From assembly GCF_900167525.1 (NCBI RefSeq), contig NZ_FUZQ01000002.1, forward strand, positions 248,001 to 312,000: a DNA stretch of 64,000 nucleotides. The letters run 5' to 3'. Below are positions 1-8,749 of the stretch, one piece after another. The translations under genes and the position numbers were made by a program. The notes below the pieces were generated by a model. The model ran no database searches. It was not told where the DNA came from and was given only the letters and a program-made list of their open reading frames with translations. Source of the stretch: Krasilnikoviella flava. GTDB taxonomy: Bacteria > Actinomycetota > Actinomycetes > Actinomycetales > Cellulomonadaceae. Within the stretch, counting starts at the first letter, position 1. Each line of letters starts with the position of its first letter.

Positions 1-1
1 G

Positions 2-1849
2 GGCGGTGCCCCGCTGCCCGACGACGAGCCGTGGCGGCCGTGGACGCCGGTCGGCACGTTCCTGGTGCACCACGTGCTGTTCAGCGGCTTCCCGCACCTG
101 CTGTGGCGCGAGCACGTGGCCCGCACCCTGGGCCCCGCGCTAGGCGACGAGGCGCTCGGCTGGTGGGGAGAGCGCGGGGCAGGGGGCCCGTCGTCGGGGT
201 CCAACGCGTGGGCGCTGCACGGGTCGCGGACGGCCTCGGGCGCGCCGCTGCTGGCCGGGGACCCGCACCGCCTCCTCGAGCTGCCGGGCGTGTACCAGCA
301 GGTCCGGCTCGCGCGCCCCGGTCACGACGTCGTCGGGCTCGCGTTCCCCGGCGTCCCCGGGGTGCTCCACTACGGCCACGCTGTGTCGTCGGGGCGTGAG
401 GTGCCGGTCGAGGCCGCGTCGGTGCCGCCGCCCTCCGTGGCCTGGGGCGTCACGAACGCGATGGCCCACCACGCCGAGCTCTGGGCGGAGGGAGCCGACG
501 CCGTGGAGGCCCGGTCGCGGGTGGTCGTGGAGGGGGCGGAGGTGGTGCCCGTGCGGGGCGGCGACCCCGTCGCCGTGAGGTGGGCCGAGACGCCCCGCGG
601 CCCGCTGGTCACCGACCGGCACAGCCTGCGCTGGCCGGTGCGGGTCACGGCCGACGCCGGCGTCGCCGCCTGGCGGGCGCTCCAGCGCGCGAGCACGGCG
701 CGCGACGTCGCCGCCGCGTTCGCCGGCTGGGTCGACCCCGTGAACCGGGTGCTCGTCGCCGACTCGACCGGCGAGGTGCTGAGCCTCACGGCGGGGCGGG
801 TGCCGGACGTCGCGCCGTCGGGCCGGGTCGTGCCCGCGACACCCGGGCCGACGCCGGCGGCGCCGGTCTGGCGGGTGCTGCCCGGGCCCGCCGTCGTGGC
901 CGACGTCGCGGTGGACGCCAACGACCGCCCGGCCCGGCCGGAGCACGACCTCGGCCACGCCTACGCCCCGCACCGCGGCGCCCGCGTGCGCGCCCTGCTC
1001 GCCGACCCGCCGCCGGGCGGGGAGACCGCCGCGGCCCAGGACCGGCTGCTCGCCGACACCCGCGACGGCGGCGCCGTCGAGCTGGTCGCCTGGCTCGGGC
1101 TGGCGCGCCCGTCGGTCGAGGCCAGGCTTCCGTCGGTCGAGCCCGTCGAGACCACGGAGCGCGCCGCTCGGCTGCGCGCCTGGGTGGCGGCGGGCGCGCG
1201 CACGGACGCCGACGACGCCGACGCCGCGCTGTTCGCCCGCTGGCGGCACGCGCTGGTGCGGCTCGTCGCGGCCGACCCGGCGCTCGCGCCCTTGCACGAC
1301 GAGCACGGGCTGCCCGCGGTCTTCGCGCCGTGGCTCGACGTCGTCGCGCGCGTGGGCGACGCGCTCGCGGCGATCCTGGCGTCGGGCGTCGTCGACGGAG
1401 GGCGGCTGGCCGGGGAGGCGCTCGCGGACCTCGACAACCTCTCCGACGACCCGGCCCACAACCCCGCCGACGACGCAGGCGAGACATGGGGCGACCTGCA
1501 CCGCCTCGCCCCGCTGCACGCGCTCGACCTGGTCCCGGGCGCGACGGCACCCGTCGTCCCGGTGGTGCCGCTCGGCGGGGCGGGCGACGCCGTGCGCTGC
1601 ACGGGGGGCGTCCCCGGCGTGACCCACGCGGCCTCGCGCGGGTCGGTGGCGCGCTGGGTGTGGGACCTCGGCGACCGGCGCCGCAGCCGGTGGGGCGTGC
1701 CGTTCGGTGCCTCCGGGGACCCGCGCTCGCCGTACTTCGCCGACCAGCACCCCGCGTGGGCCGAGGCCCGCACCACCGCGATCGAGACCGAGTGGGCGCG
1801 GCTGCGCCCCGAGCCCCTGCCGACCCGACGACACCCGGAGGACCGATGA
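2..1849 (+). CDS. Penicillin acylase family protein (5' end outside window)
   Basis: The reading frame is open to the left edge, so the N-terminus lies outside the window. The visible part contains the end of the alpha/linker region and a whole beta chain. The autoprocessing site is visible as GSNAW, with the nucleophile Ser codon at 200-202, followed by SRTASGAPLLAGDPH, the family's block after the catalytic Ser. Such Ntn-hydrolases cleave amide bonds of acylated substrates after self-cleavage. The stop overlaps the start of the next gene (ATGA), so the two are probably co-translated. The neighbour is a siderophore-type acetyltransferase, suggesting a siderophore-related acylase rather than beta-lactam metabolism; this is inference. 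Confidence 0.85.
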   Translation, partial: GGAPLPDDEPWRPWTPVGTFLVHHVLFSGFPHLLWREHVARTLGPALGDEALGWWGERGAGGPSSGSNAWALHGSRTASGAPLLAGDPHRLLELPGVYQQVRLARPGHDVVGLAFPGVPGVLHYGHAVSSGREVPVEAASVPPPSVAWGVTNAMAHHAELWAEGADAVEARSRVVVEGAEVVPVRGGDPVAVRWAETPRGPLVTDRHSLRWPVRVTADAGVAAWRALQRASTARDVAAAFAGWVDPVNRVLVADSTGEVLSLTAGRVPDVAPSGRVVPATPGPTPAAPVWRVLPGPAVVADVAVDANDRPARPEHDLGHAYAPHRGARVRALLADPPPGGETAAAQDRLLADTRDGGAVELVAWLGLARPSVEARLPSVEPVETTERAARLRAWVAAGARTDADDADAALFARWRHALVRLVAADPALAPLHDEHGLPAVFAPWLDVVARVGDALAAILASGVVDGGRLAGEALADLDNLSDDPAHNPADDAGETWGDLHRLAPLHALDLVPGATAPVVPVVPLGGAGDAVRCTGGVPGVTHAASRGSVARWVWDLGDRRRSRWGVPFGASGDPRSPYFADQHPAWAEARTTAIETEWARLRPEPLPTRRHPEDR

Positions 1850-2592
1850 CGACCGACCAGCCGAACCCGACCGACCAGCCGAACCCGAGCGCCCAGCCGA
1901 GCCCGAGCGCCCAGCCGAGCCCGAACGGCCACGGCGACCCGACCGGGCCTCCGCCGGCGACGGACCGGCTCCTGCCCGGCGCGCGCGGCGCGGAGGTGTG
2001 GCGCGCCGACGTCCCCGGCGCGGGCGCCGTCACGGCGCACGTGCTGGACCCGGTGGGCGACCTCGACGTGCTGCACGAGTGGGTCAACCGCCCGCACGCA
2101 GGGTTCTGGGGCCTCGCGGACCTGAGCCGCGACGACCTGAGCGCCACGTACGCGTTCGTCGACTCCCTGCCGACGCACCACGCCTACCTGGTGCGCTGGG
2201 ACGGCGAGCCCGTCGTCCTGGTGCAGCTCTACCATCCGGAGGACGACCCGGTCTCGACCGCCTACGACGTGCGGCCCGGTGACCTGGGCATGCACTTCTT
2301 CAAGGGCGGCGACGGGCCCGCCGCCCGGTACGGCGTCCAGACCTGGGCGGTGATCGGCCCCGCCGTGCTCGCGTTCGCCCTGGCGGCGCCTGGGGTGCGG
2401 CGCCTCGTGGCGGAGCCCGACGCCCGCAACCGCCCGGCGATCACCCGCATGGCGGCGTTCGGCTTCGAGCCCGCCGGCACGGTGCGCTTCGAGTCCCCGC
2501 AGGGCCCCAAGGAGGCCGTGCTGGCGTTCTGCCCGCGCGAGCGCGCGGAGGCGTTGGTGGCCGGGTCCGTGGCGACCCTCGCGGCGGGCTGA
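1846..2592 (+). CDS. GNAT acetyltransferase, siderophore type (AlcB/IucB/MbtK-like)
   Basis: The product has 248 residues. Roughly the first 45 are a low-complexity Pro/Ser/Gln segment built on repeats of the type QPNPSAQPSPS. The GNAT domain follows, with the GDLGMHFF and VRRLVAEPDARN blocks typical of enzymes acylating N-hydroxylysine or N-hydroxydiamine in hydroxamate siderophore assembly. The ATG overlaps the TGA of the penicillin acylase gene, so it is coupled to it. I recall a penicillin amidase/acetyltransferase pair attached to some actinobacterial desferrioxamine clusters, which would fit, but the core siderophore genes are not in this window. Confidence 0.8.
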   Translation: MTTDQPNPTDQPNPSAQPSPSAQPSPNGHGDPTGPPPATDRLLPGARGAEVWRADVPGAGAVTAHVLDPVGDLDVLHEWVNRPHAGFWGLADLSRDDLSATYAFVDSLPTHHAYLVRWDGEPVVLVQLYHPEDDPVSTAYDVRPGDLGMHFFKGGDGPAARYGVQTWAVIGPAVLAFALAAPGVRRLVAEPDARNRPAITRMAAFGFEPAGTVRFESPQGPKEAVLAFCPRERAEALVAGSVATLAAG

Positions 2593-2598
2593 GGGCGG

Positions 2599-3735
2599 TC
2601 AGTCCTGCGGGTCGGCCGGGCGGACGTCGGCGGGCACGAGCCCGGTGGTGGTGCCGGGCACGAGTTCGACGGGCAGCGTCGTGCAGGTGGGCTCCTCGCC
2701 GGCCAGCACGCCGAGCACGGCGCGGCCGAGCGCCGCGCCCTTCGCCTGCAGCGGCTGGTGCACGCTCGTGAGCACGTCGGGGGAGAGCCACGGCAGGTCG
2801 ATCCCGTCGAACCCGGCGACCGACACGTCGTCGGGCACGCGCAGCCCCAGCTCGCGGGCCGCGATGACGGCGCCCGCGGCGAGCAGGTCGGAGTGGGCGA
2901 CGATCGCCGTCGGCCGCTCCGTCTCCGGCACCCACGCACCGAGGATCTCGGTGGCGGCGTCGCGCCCGTGCTCCACCAGCGAGGCGGGCGTCTCCCAGGA
3001 GATCACCGGCTCCACCTCGTCGCGGACGCCCTCGAGACGGTGCCGCGTCGACGTGCGGTCGGCCTGCGCGAGGCGCGCCGCGTCGATCGGGCCGGACCGT
3101 TCGTCGGCGTCGAGGGGCAGCGTGATCTCCGCGATCCGGGTGTGCCCCAGGTCCTGGAGGTGGCGCACCGCCTGCGCGGTGCCCGCCCGGTCGTCGAGCG
3201 CGACCAGCGGCGCGCCGTCGACCCGGCCGCCCTCGCCGACGACGACGGGCACGTCGCGGCGCTGCAGGGCCGCGAGCGTCACGTCGTCGGTGAGCACGCC
3301 CCACACGAGCACGGCGACGTCCACGGCGGCGGACTCCAGCAGCGGGTCCACCACGGGCAGCGGCGCCGGCTCCCCGGCGGCGTGCGGCGCGGCGGCCGTG
3401 CGCACGCCGGGGATGAGCAGCACGCCCAGGCCCTCGGCGCCGAGCACGTCGACGAGCCCGTCCAGCACCTTGACGGCGACCGGGTCGCGGAACGCGCGGC
3501 CGGGCTGGTCGCCGAGCACCACCCCCACGATCCCGGAGCGGCCCGACCGGAGCTGCCGGCCCAGCGGGTTGGGACCGGAGTAGCCCAGCTCCGCCGCGGC
3601 CGCGAGCACCTTGTCGCGGGTCTCGGCGGTGATGGGGCCTGCGCCGGAGAACGCCAACGACGCGGTGGAGACCGAGACGCCCGCGAGGTCGGCCACCCGC
3701 GCGAGGGTCGGTCGGGTGCCGTGGCTGCGGCCCAT
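2599..3735 (-). CDS. LacI-family transcriptional regulator
   Basis: This 378-residue protein has an N-terminal LacI helix-turn-helix (residues about 9-55, with VADLAGVSVSTASLAFSG and the hinge-helix region AELGYSGPNPLGRQL). A periplasmic-binding-protein-like sugar-sensing domain fills the rest. It is transcribed divergently from the MFS transporter at 3835. A near-perfect palindrome sits in the gap between them, so it probably represses the transporter and perhaps itself in response to a small-molecule ligand. The ligand cannot be read from the sequence. Start is ATG at 3735. Confidence 0.92.
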   Translation of the reverse strand: MGRSHGTRPTLARVADLAGVSVSTASLAFSGAGPITAETRDKVLAAAAELGYSGPNPLGRQLRSGRSGIVGVVLGDQPGRAFRDPVAVKVLDGLVDVLGAEGLGVLLIPGVRTAAAPHAAGEPAPLPVVDPLLESAAVDVAVLVWGVLTDDVTLAALQRRDVPVVVGEGGRVDGAPLVALDDRAGTAQAVRHLQDLGHTRIAEITLPLDADERSGPIDAARLAQADRTSTRHRLEGVRDEVEPVISWETPASLVEHGRDAATEILGAWVPETERPTAIVAHSDLLAAGAVIAARELGLRVPDDVSVAGFDGIDLPWLSPDVLTSVHQPLQAKGAALGRAVLGVLAGEEPTCTTLPVELVPGTTTGLVPADVRPADPQD

Positions 3736-3787
3736 GGAGCTCCTTCCGGCGGTGTCGGGCGAAGCCTACCCGCGGCGACCAGGGATT

Positions 3788-3805
3788 GGTCGAATCGATT
3801 TGACC
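3788..3805. promoter_or_regulatory. LacI-type operator between the regulator and the MFS gene
   Basis: The 18-bp element GGTCGAATCGATTTGACC is an inverted repeat with one mismatched pair and a central CG, the hallmark of LacI/GalR operators. It lies in the 99-bp gap between the divergent starts at 3735 and 3835. Both facts are seen in the sequence; binding by the adjacent regulator is inferred. Confidence 0.7.
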
Positions 3806-3834
3806 GGAGTGGCGGGATCGGGAAGCGTCGCACC

Positions 3835-5112
3835 GTGAGCACCGACCTCCCCGCGCGCCCGCCCGCGCACGCCGTGCGCGCCGCCTGGGCCGTCTTCGTC
3901 GTCTTCGTCGTCGCGGGGATCGGCATGGCCACCTGGGCCTCCCGCATCCCCGCGGTGCGCGACGGACTCGGCTTCTCCGAGGCGGAGATGGGTGTGCTGC
4001 TGCTCACGGGGGCGATCGGCTCCCTCGTCGCGCTGCCGCTGTCCGGCATGATCGCCTCGCGCATCGGCGCGGGCCGCACCTGCGTGTCGTTCGCCGCGCT
4101 GGCGGCCGCGGGCTTCGCCGTCGCGACCCTCGCCGTCGACGGTGACCACCCGCTGCTGGTGCGGACCGGACTCTTCCTCGGCGGCATGGGGGTCGGCATC
4201 TGGGACGCCGCGATGAACCTCGAGGGCGCCGTCGTCGAGCAGCGTCTGGGTCGGTCCGTCATGCCGCGCTTCCACGCGGGGTTCTCGCTGGGCACCGTCG
4301 CGGGCGCGGGCATCGGGGCGCTCGCGGCGCACGCCGGGGCCTCGCTGGCCGGGCACGTCATCACGGTCATGGTGATCGACCTGCTGGTGGTCGTCGTGTG
4401 CGTGCGGTTCTTCGAGCCGACGCCGCACACGGCCGCGGCCGGCGACGGCGCGGCCGCCCCGGACACGCGGGCCGACCCCGCCACGGCGGTCGACACCGGC
4501 ACCGGCCACACGTTGCGCGACACCCTGGCGACGTGGCGCGAGTCGCGCACGCTGCTGGTCGGGCTCGTCGTCCTGGCGGCCGCGCTCACCGAGGGCGCGG
4601 CCAACGACTGGGTGAGTCTCGCGGTGGTGGACGGCTTCGGCACGCCCGACTCGACCGGCGCGATCGCCCTCGCCGTCTTCCTGTGCGCGATGACGCTCAC
4701 CCGGCTCGCGGGCACCTCCCTGATCGACCGGTACGGGCGCGTGACCATGCTGCGGGCGTGCGGCGCCGCGGCCCTGGTCGGAGTCCTCGTCTTCGCGCTC
4801 GTGCCGACGCTGTGGGTGGCGCTGGTGGGTGTGGCGATCTGGGGCGCCGGGGCCTCGCTCGGGTTCCCGCTCGGCATGTCCGCCGCCTCCGACGACCCGA
4901 AGCGGGCCGCCCTGCGCGTCTCCGTCGTGTCGACCGTCGGCTACTCGGCGTTCTTCGTCGGCCCGGCGCTCATCGGCTTCCTCGCCGAGCACGTCGGCTA
5001 CCGCGACGCCCTGCTGGTGCTGGCCGTGCCGGTGGCGGTCGGGCTCGTCGTGGCGGGCGCCGCCCGGCCGCTGCCGACCGCCTCCGGCCCGGCGCGTACG
5101 CTGGGCGAGTGA
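3835..5112 (+). CDS. MFS transporter
   Basis: The 425-residue product has about twelve hydrophobic segments and a central hydrophilic Ala/Asp/Thr-rich loop near residues 195-225. The N-terminal half contains GMATWASRIPAVRDGL and FHAGFSLGTVAG, which resemble the YbjJ-like branch of MFS permeases. It should be an inner-membrane proton-coupled transporter of unknown substrate. The GTG at 3835 is chosen because it follows a GGGAAG site and precedes the first membrane helix; the frame stays open upstream, but those codons lie under the LacI gene. Its TGA overlaps the GTG of murB. Confidence 0.85.
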   Translation: MSTDLPARPPAHAVRAAWAVFVVFVVAGIGMATWASRIPAVRDGLGFSEAEMGVLLLTGAIGSLVALPLSGMIASRIGAGRTCVSFAALAAAGFAVATLAVDGDHPLLVRTGLFLGGMGVGIWDAAMNLEGAVVEQRLGRSVMPRFHAGFSLGTVAGAGIGALAAHAGASLAGHVITVMVIDLLVVVVCVRFFEPTPHTAAAGDGAAAPDTRADPATAVDTGTGHTLRDTLATWRESRTLLVGLVVLAAALTEGAANDWVSLAVVDGFGTPDSTGAIALAVFLCAMTLTRLAGTSLIDRYGRVTMLRACGAAALVGVLVFALVPTLWVALVGVAIWGAGASLGFPLGMSAASDDPKRAALRVSVVSTVGYSAFFVGPALIGFLAEHVGYRDALLVLAVPVAVGLVVAGAARPLPTASGPARTLGE

Positions 5113-6365
5113 GCCTGTCGACCCTGAACACGCCGTCCGCCGACGAGCCCGCCCGGCAGCGTGCCGGTCGCACGACGGCCGCTCCGGCGCTCTCCGAGCT
5201 CACCACGCTGCGCGTCGGCGGGCCGGTGGACGACTACGTGGAGGCGGAGTCCGAGGCGGAGCTCATCGACGCGGTGCGTACCGCGGACGACGCCGGGCAG
5301 CCGTTGCTGGTGATCGGCGGCGGCTCCAACCTGCTGGTCGCCGACGAGGGGTTCGCCGGCATGGTCGTGCGTGACGTGCGCCAGGGCCTCGAGGCCGACC
5401 TGGAGGACTCCTGCGGCACCGACGGCGCGTGCGGCGGAGCCAGCCTGCGCCTGCCCGCCGGGCAGGACTGGGACGCCTTCGTGGCAGAGGCCGTGGCGAA
5501 CGAGTGGGTGGGCGTCGAGGCGCTGTCGGGCGTCCCCGGCACCGTCGGCGCGGCCCCGGTCCAGAACATCGGTGCGTACGGTCAGGAGGCGTCCGGCGTC
5601 GTGGCGTCGGTGGTCACCTGGGACCGGTCGACCGGGAGCCGCAGGACGTTCCCGCTGAGCGGCCTCGGCTTCGGCTACCGCACCTCGCTGCTCAAGCGGA
5701 CCATGCGGGCGGACGGCGGCGAGGGCGCCCCCTGGTACCCCACGCCGAGGTACGTGGTGCTCGAGGTCAACCTCCAGATGCGGCTCGGCAGCCTGTCCGC
5801 GCCGGTCGGCTACGGCGAGCTCGCCCGGCGCCTCGGCGTCGAGGTGGGGCAGCGGGCGCCGTCGGTAGAGGTGCGCGAGGCCGTGCTGGAGCTGCGGGGC
5901 GGCAAGGGGATGCTGCTCGACGGCGTCGGCGTCGACCCGGGTGCGGGCTCGTCCTCCGGGGACGGTCCGGACCACGACCGCTGGTCCGCCGGCTCCTTCT
6001 TCACCAACCCGGTGCTGCCGGCCGAGTCCGCGGACGAGCTGCCCGAGGGCGCACCGCGCTTCGCGGTGCGGTCCGCCACGCCGGAGTCGACCGTCGGCCC
6101 GGGGCCGGGCGCCGTCGACCCCACGCTCGTGAAGACCAGCGCCGCCTGGCTCATCGAGCACGCCGGGTTCACCAAGGGGTTCGGCCTCGCGGGCGAGCAC
6201 AGCCCCGCGCGCCTGTCGACCCGCCACACGCTCGCGCTCACCAACCGCGGCGGCGCGACGGCGGCCGACCTCGTCGCCCTCGCCCGCACCGTGCGCGACG
6301 GGGTCCGCGACACCTTCGGCATCGAGCTCGAGCCCGAACCGGTCCTGGTCGGCACCGCCCTGTAA
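5109..6365 (+). CDS. murB: UDP-N-acetylenolpyruvoylglucosamine reductase MurB
   Basis: This cytoplasmic FAD enzyme reduces UDP-GlcNAc-enolpyruvate with NADPH to UDP-MurNAc in peptidoglycan synthesis. Visible blocks are the FAD-binding VIGGGSNLLVADEG, PVQNIGAYGQE, the proton-donor Ser in SAGSFFTNPVL, and the C-terminal AWLIEHAGFTKGFG and STRHTLALTNRG. At 418 residues it is longer than the E. coli enzyme. The extra length is in linkers such as the EDSCGTDGACGG segment and the acidic, Gly-rich stretch before SAGSFF. The GTG start overlaps the stop of the MFS gene (GTGA), so it is translationally coupled to an unrelated-looking transporter. Confidence 0.95.
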   Translation: MSLSTLNTPSADEPARQRAGRTTAAPALSELTTLRVGGPVDDYVEAESEAELIDAVRTADDAGQPLLVIGGGSNLLVADEGFAGMVVRDVRQGLEADLEDSCGTDGACGGASLRLPAGQDWDAFVAEAVANEWVGVEALSGVPGTVGAAPVQNIGAYGQEASGVVASVVTWDRSTGSRRTFPLSGLGFGYRTSLLKRTMRADGGEGAPWYPTPRYVVLEVNLQMRLGSLSAPVGYGELARRLGVEVGQRAPSVEVREAVLELRGGKGMLLDGVGVDPGAGSSSGDGPDHDRWSAGSFFTNPVLPAESADELPEGAPRFAVRSATPESTVGPGPGAVDPTLVKTSAAWLIEHAGFTKGFGLAGEHSPARLSTRHTLALTNRGGATAADLVALARTVRDGVRDTFGIELEPEPVLVGTAL

Positions 6366-6397
6366 CGGCCCCCTGTCCCCGCTCACCGCGGGTGGGC

Positions 6398-7426
6398 TCA
6401 GTAGAGGACGACGGGCGTGCCCTTCGGCATGCCCCAGGAGTCCCAGAGCCAGCTGATCGCGGAGTTCGACACGCGCACGCAGCCGTGCGACGCGGGGTAC
6501 GGCGGGATGGAACCCGAGCCGTGCACCGCGTACCCGCCCGAGAAGTACTTCGGCCGGTACATCGACCCCAGCTCGAGCGTGGACTCGTGCATACCGTTGC
6601 GCTCCATGTACACGGCGTAGGAGCCGCGCGGCGTCGTCGCGTGGTAGCTGCGGCCCTTGGCCTCGTACGTGTCGCCGTTGCCCGACGACGCGTTGATGAT
6701 CCGGGTGACCTTGCCGTCCTCCACGGTCATCAGCAGCTGCCGGTCGAGGTCGATCTCGACGACCTTGCCGGACGACGAGTGCGCCGCCGGACGCACGCCG
6801 TCGTCCAGCGCGTCCTGAGTCTTCGGGCCGACGACGCCGTCGCGGTACTGCCCGGCAGCCTTCTGCAGCGCCCACACGGCCTGCTGCGTGGCGGGGCCGA
6901 AGCTGCCGTCCGCGTCCTGCAGGAAGTAGCCCAGCTCCTGCAGCCGCTCCTGCAGCGCGACGACCCGGTCGCCCGAGTCGCCGTACTCGAGCATCTTGTC
7001 GCGCTCCTCGGCGGCCTTCTTCTCCGCGGCCTCCTGCTCGGCCTGCTCCTTCTCCGCGGCCTCCTCGGCGGCCTTCTGCTCGGCCTCCTTCTCGGCCTTC
7101 TCCGCCGCCTTCTTCTCCGCGGCCTCCTGCTCCTTCGCCGCAGCCTCGTCGGCGGCGTCCTGCTCGGCCTGCCGCTCGGCCTGCTCGCGCTCGGCGGCCT
7201 CCTGGTCGGCCTTCTCCTGCGCGTCCTGCTCCGCGCGCCCCTGGGCGCCGTCGGACGCCGGACCGGCGTCGTCGGAGGGGGACACGGACGCCGTCGGGGC
7301 GGCGCCGGGCTGGGGCTCGGTGTCGCCCGACAGGGGCGCGCAGCCGGCGAGCGCCAGCGCGAGCACCACCGGCACACCGAGGACCGCCGCCGCCTTGCGC
7401 CGCCGCAGGCTGGGAACCGTACGCAT
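6398..7426 (-). CDS. L,D-transpeptidase lipoprotein with PG-binding domain
   Basis: This 342-residue exported protein has an Arg/Lys-rich N-terminus and a lipobox ending in ALAGC, so it is probably membrane-anchored. Next is a long Ala/Glu/Lys/Gln coiled coil (about residues 65-145), a PG_binding_1 domain (DRVVALQERLQELGYF) and a C-terminal YkuD catalytic domain. The YkuD motif HGSGSIPPYPASHGCVRVSN carries the catalytic Cys. It should form 3-3 peptidoglycan cross-links or attach proteins to the wall. The ATG at 7426 is preferred over one 30 bases upstream because GAAAGGGG lies just before it. It is convergent with murB, 32 bp apart. Confidence 0.92.
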   Translation of the reverse strand: MRTVPSLRRRKAAAVLGVPVVLALALAGCAPLSGDTEPQPGAAPTASVSPSDDAGPASDGAQGRAEQDAQEKADQEAAEREQAERQAEQDAADEAAAKEQEAAEKKAAEKAEKEAEQKAAEEAAEKEQAEQEAAEKKAAEERDKMLEYGDSGDRVVALQERLQELGYFLQDADGSFGPATQQAVWALQKAAGQYRDGVVGPKTQDALDDGVRPAAHSSSGKVVEIDLDRQLLMTVEDGKVTRIINASSGNGDTYEAKGRSYHATTPRGSYAVYMERNGMHESTLELGSMYRPKYFSGGYAVHGSGSIPPYPASHGCVRVSNSAISWLWDSWGMPKGTPVVLY

Positions 7427-7674
7427 CGTGCCCCTTTCGCGCCGGAGGCGGCGCACCCGGTGCGCCGCGAGGTACTACCGTGCCCCGCGACCACGCCGGC
7501 CGCTACCGCAGCGCTCCGACCGTGTCGTGATCGTGACCTGTCGCCCGCCGTTCACCTGCGAGGACGCACGACACGGCGGGATCGTGGGGGGCCGATCGCG
7601 CCCTTCGAGGACCGCGAGCCCCCACGTCGTCGGGCCGACGGCGCGGGGGCTCGGGTCCTGGCAGGCGGCGACGG

Positions 7675-7959
7675 TCAGCGCCGGTCCTCCTTGAGGACCG
7701 CGAGCCGCTGGCGGTACTCGGCCTCGTCGATCTCGCCGCGGGCGTAGCGCTCGCCGAGGACGTCGACGCCACCTGCGCCGCCGCGAGCCCACGGTGGTCC
7801 GTACCGCCGCGCGCGGCGGGCGATCAGGAACACGACGGTGGCGAAGAGCAGGAACCACAGGATCGGGAAGACGATCCACCAGCCCGGCCCGCCGCCGCCG
7901 GCGTAGGGGTGCGCGGCGACGGCCGCGGGGACGGCGATCGCGGTGGCAGTGGAGAGCAT
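7675..7959 (-). CDS. Small membrane protein with SHOCT domain
   Basis: The 94-residue protein has a hydrophobic N-terminal segment, a second transmembrane helix (GWWIVFPILWFLLFATVVFL) followed by an Arg-rich cytoplasmic stretch, and a C-terminal SHOCT motif (LGERYARGEIDEAEYRQRL). SHOCT domains are short oligomerisation-type modules of unknown role, often at the ends of small membrane proteins. The start at 7959 is preceded by GAGGAGT. It is an isolated gene between the L,D-transpeptidase and the response regulator; no function is assigned. Confidence 0.8.
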   Translation of the reverse strand: MLSTATAIAVPAAVAAHPYAGGGGPGWWIVFPILWFLLFATVVFLIARRARRYGPPWARGGAGGVDVLGERYARGEIDEAEYRQRLAVLKEDRR

Positions 7960-8083
7960 CGTGGACTCCTCATGACGGTGGGACCGCCCGGTGCGGACCC
8001 TTCGCCACCACCGTCGCCCGCGGGGACGGTCGGCGTCGTCAGCCCGCCGTACCGATCTCGGTGGTCCCGCGGTGCCGGTCCCG

Positions 8084-8749
8084 TCAGCCCGACCAGCCGG
8101 GGCGTACCACACCGCCCTCGTACGCCGCCACGACCAGCTGCGCGCGGTCGCGAGCGCCGAGCTTCGCCATCACCCGGGAGACGTGGGTCTTGACGGTCGA
8201 CTCCGACAGGTAGAGGGTGCGGGCGATCTCGTCGTTGGACAGCCCGCCGGCCACCTCGACGAGCACCTCGCGCTCGCGGGCGGTGAGGTCGTCCAGGCCG
8301 GGCGGGGGCGGCACGTCGCGGGTGGCGTCGGCGACGCGTGCGAGCAGGCGCCGGGTGACGCCGGGGGACAGGAGCGCGTCCCCGGCGGCAGTCACCCGCA
8401 CCGCGCGCACCAGGTCGGCGGGCTCGGTGTCCTTCACCAGGAAGCCGCTCGCCCCGCCACGGATCGCCTCGGCCACGTACTCGTCGAGCTCGAAGGTCGT
8501 GACGACGACCACGTGCACCTCGCCCGCGCGGGGGTCGGCGACGATGCGCCGGGTGGCCTCCAGGCCGTCGGCGCCGGGCATGCGGACGTCCATGAGCACG
8601 ACGTCGGGCAGCAGCTCGAGGGCGAGGCGCACCGCCTCGTCGCCGGTCGCGGCCTCGCCCACCACGGTCATGTCGGCCTCGGCGTCGAGCAGGGCGCGGA
8701 AACCGCCCCGCACCAGGGCCTGGTCGTCGGCCAGCAGCACCCGGATCAT
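8084..8749 (-). CDS. NarL/LuxR-family response regulator
   Basis: This 221-residue regulator has a receiver domain with acidic pocket ADDQ, phosphoacceptor Asp in VVLMDVRMPG, Thr in VVVTTF and Lys in FLVKDTE. A C-terminal LuxR helix-turn-helix follows (LTAREREVLVEVAGGLSNDE, then STVKTHVSRVMAKLGARDR). Its ATG overlaps the TGA of the upstream sensor kinase, so the pair is one operon. The target genes cannot be read from the sequence. Confidence 0.95.
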   Translation of the reverse strand: MIRVLLADDQALVRGGFRALLDAEADMTVVGEAATGDEAVRLALELLPDVVLMDVRMPGADGLEATRRIVADPRAGEVHVVVVTTFELDEYVAEAIRGGASGFLVKDTEPADLVRAVRVTAAGDALLSPGVTRRLLARVADATRDVPPPPGLDDLTAREREVLVEVAGGLSNDEIARTLYLSESTVKTHVSRVMAKLGARDRAQLVVAAYEGGVVRPGWSG

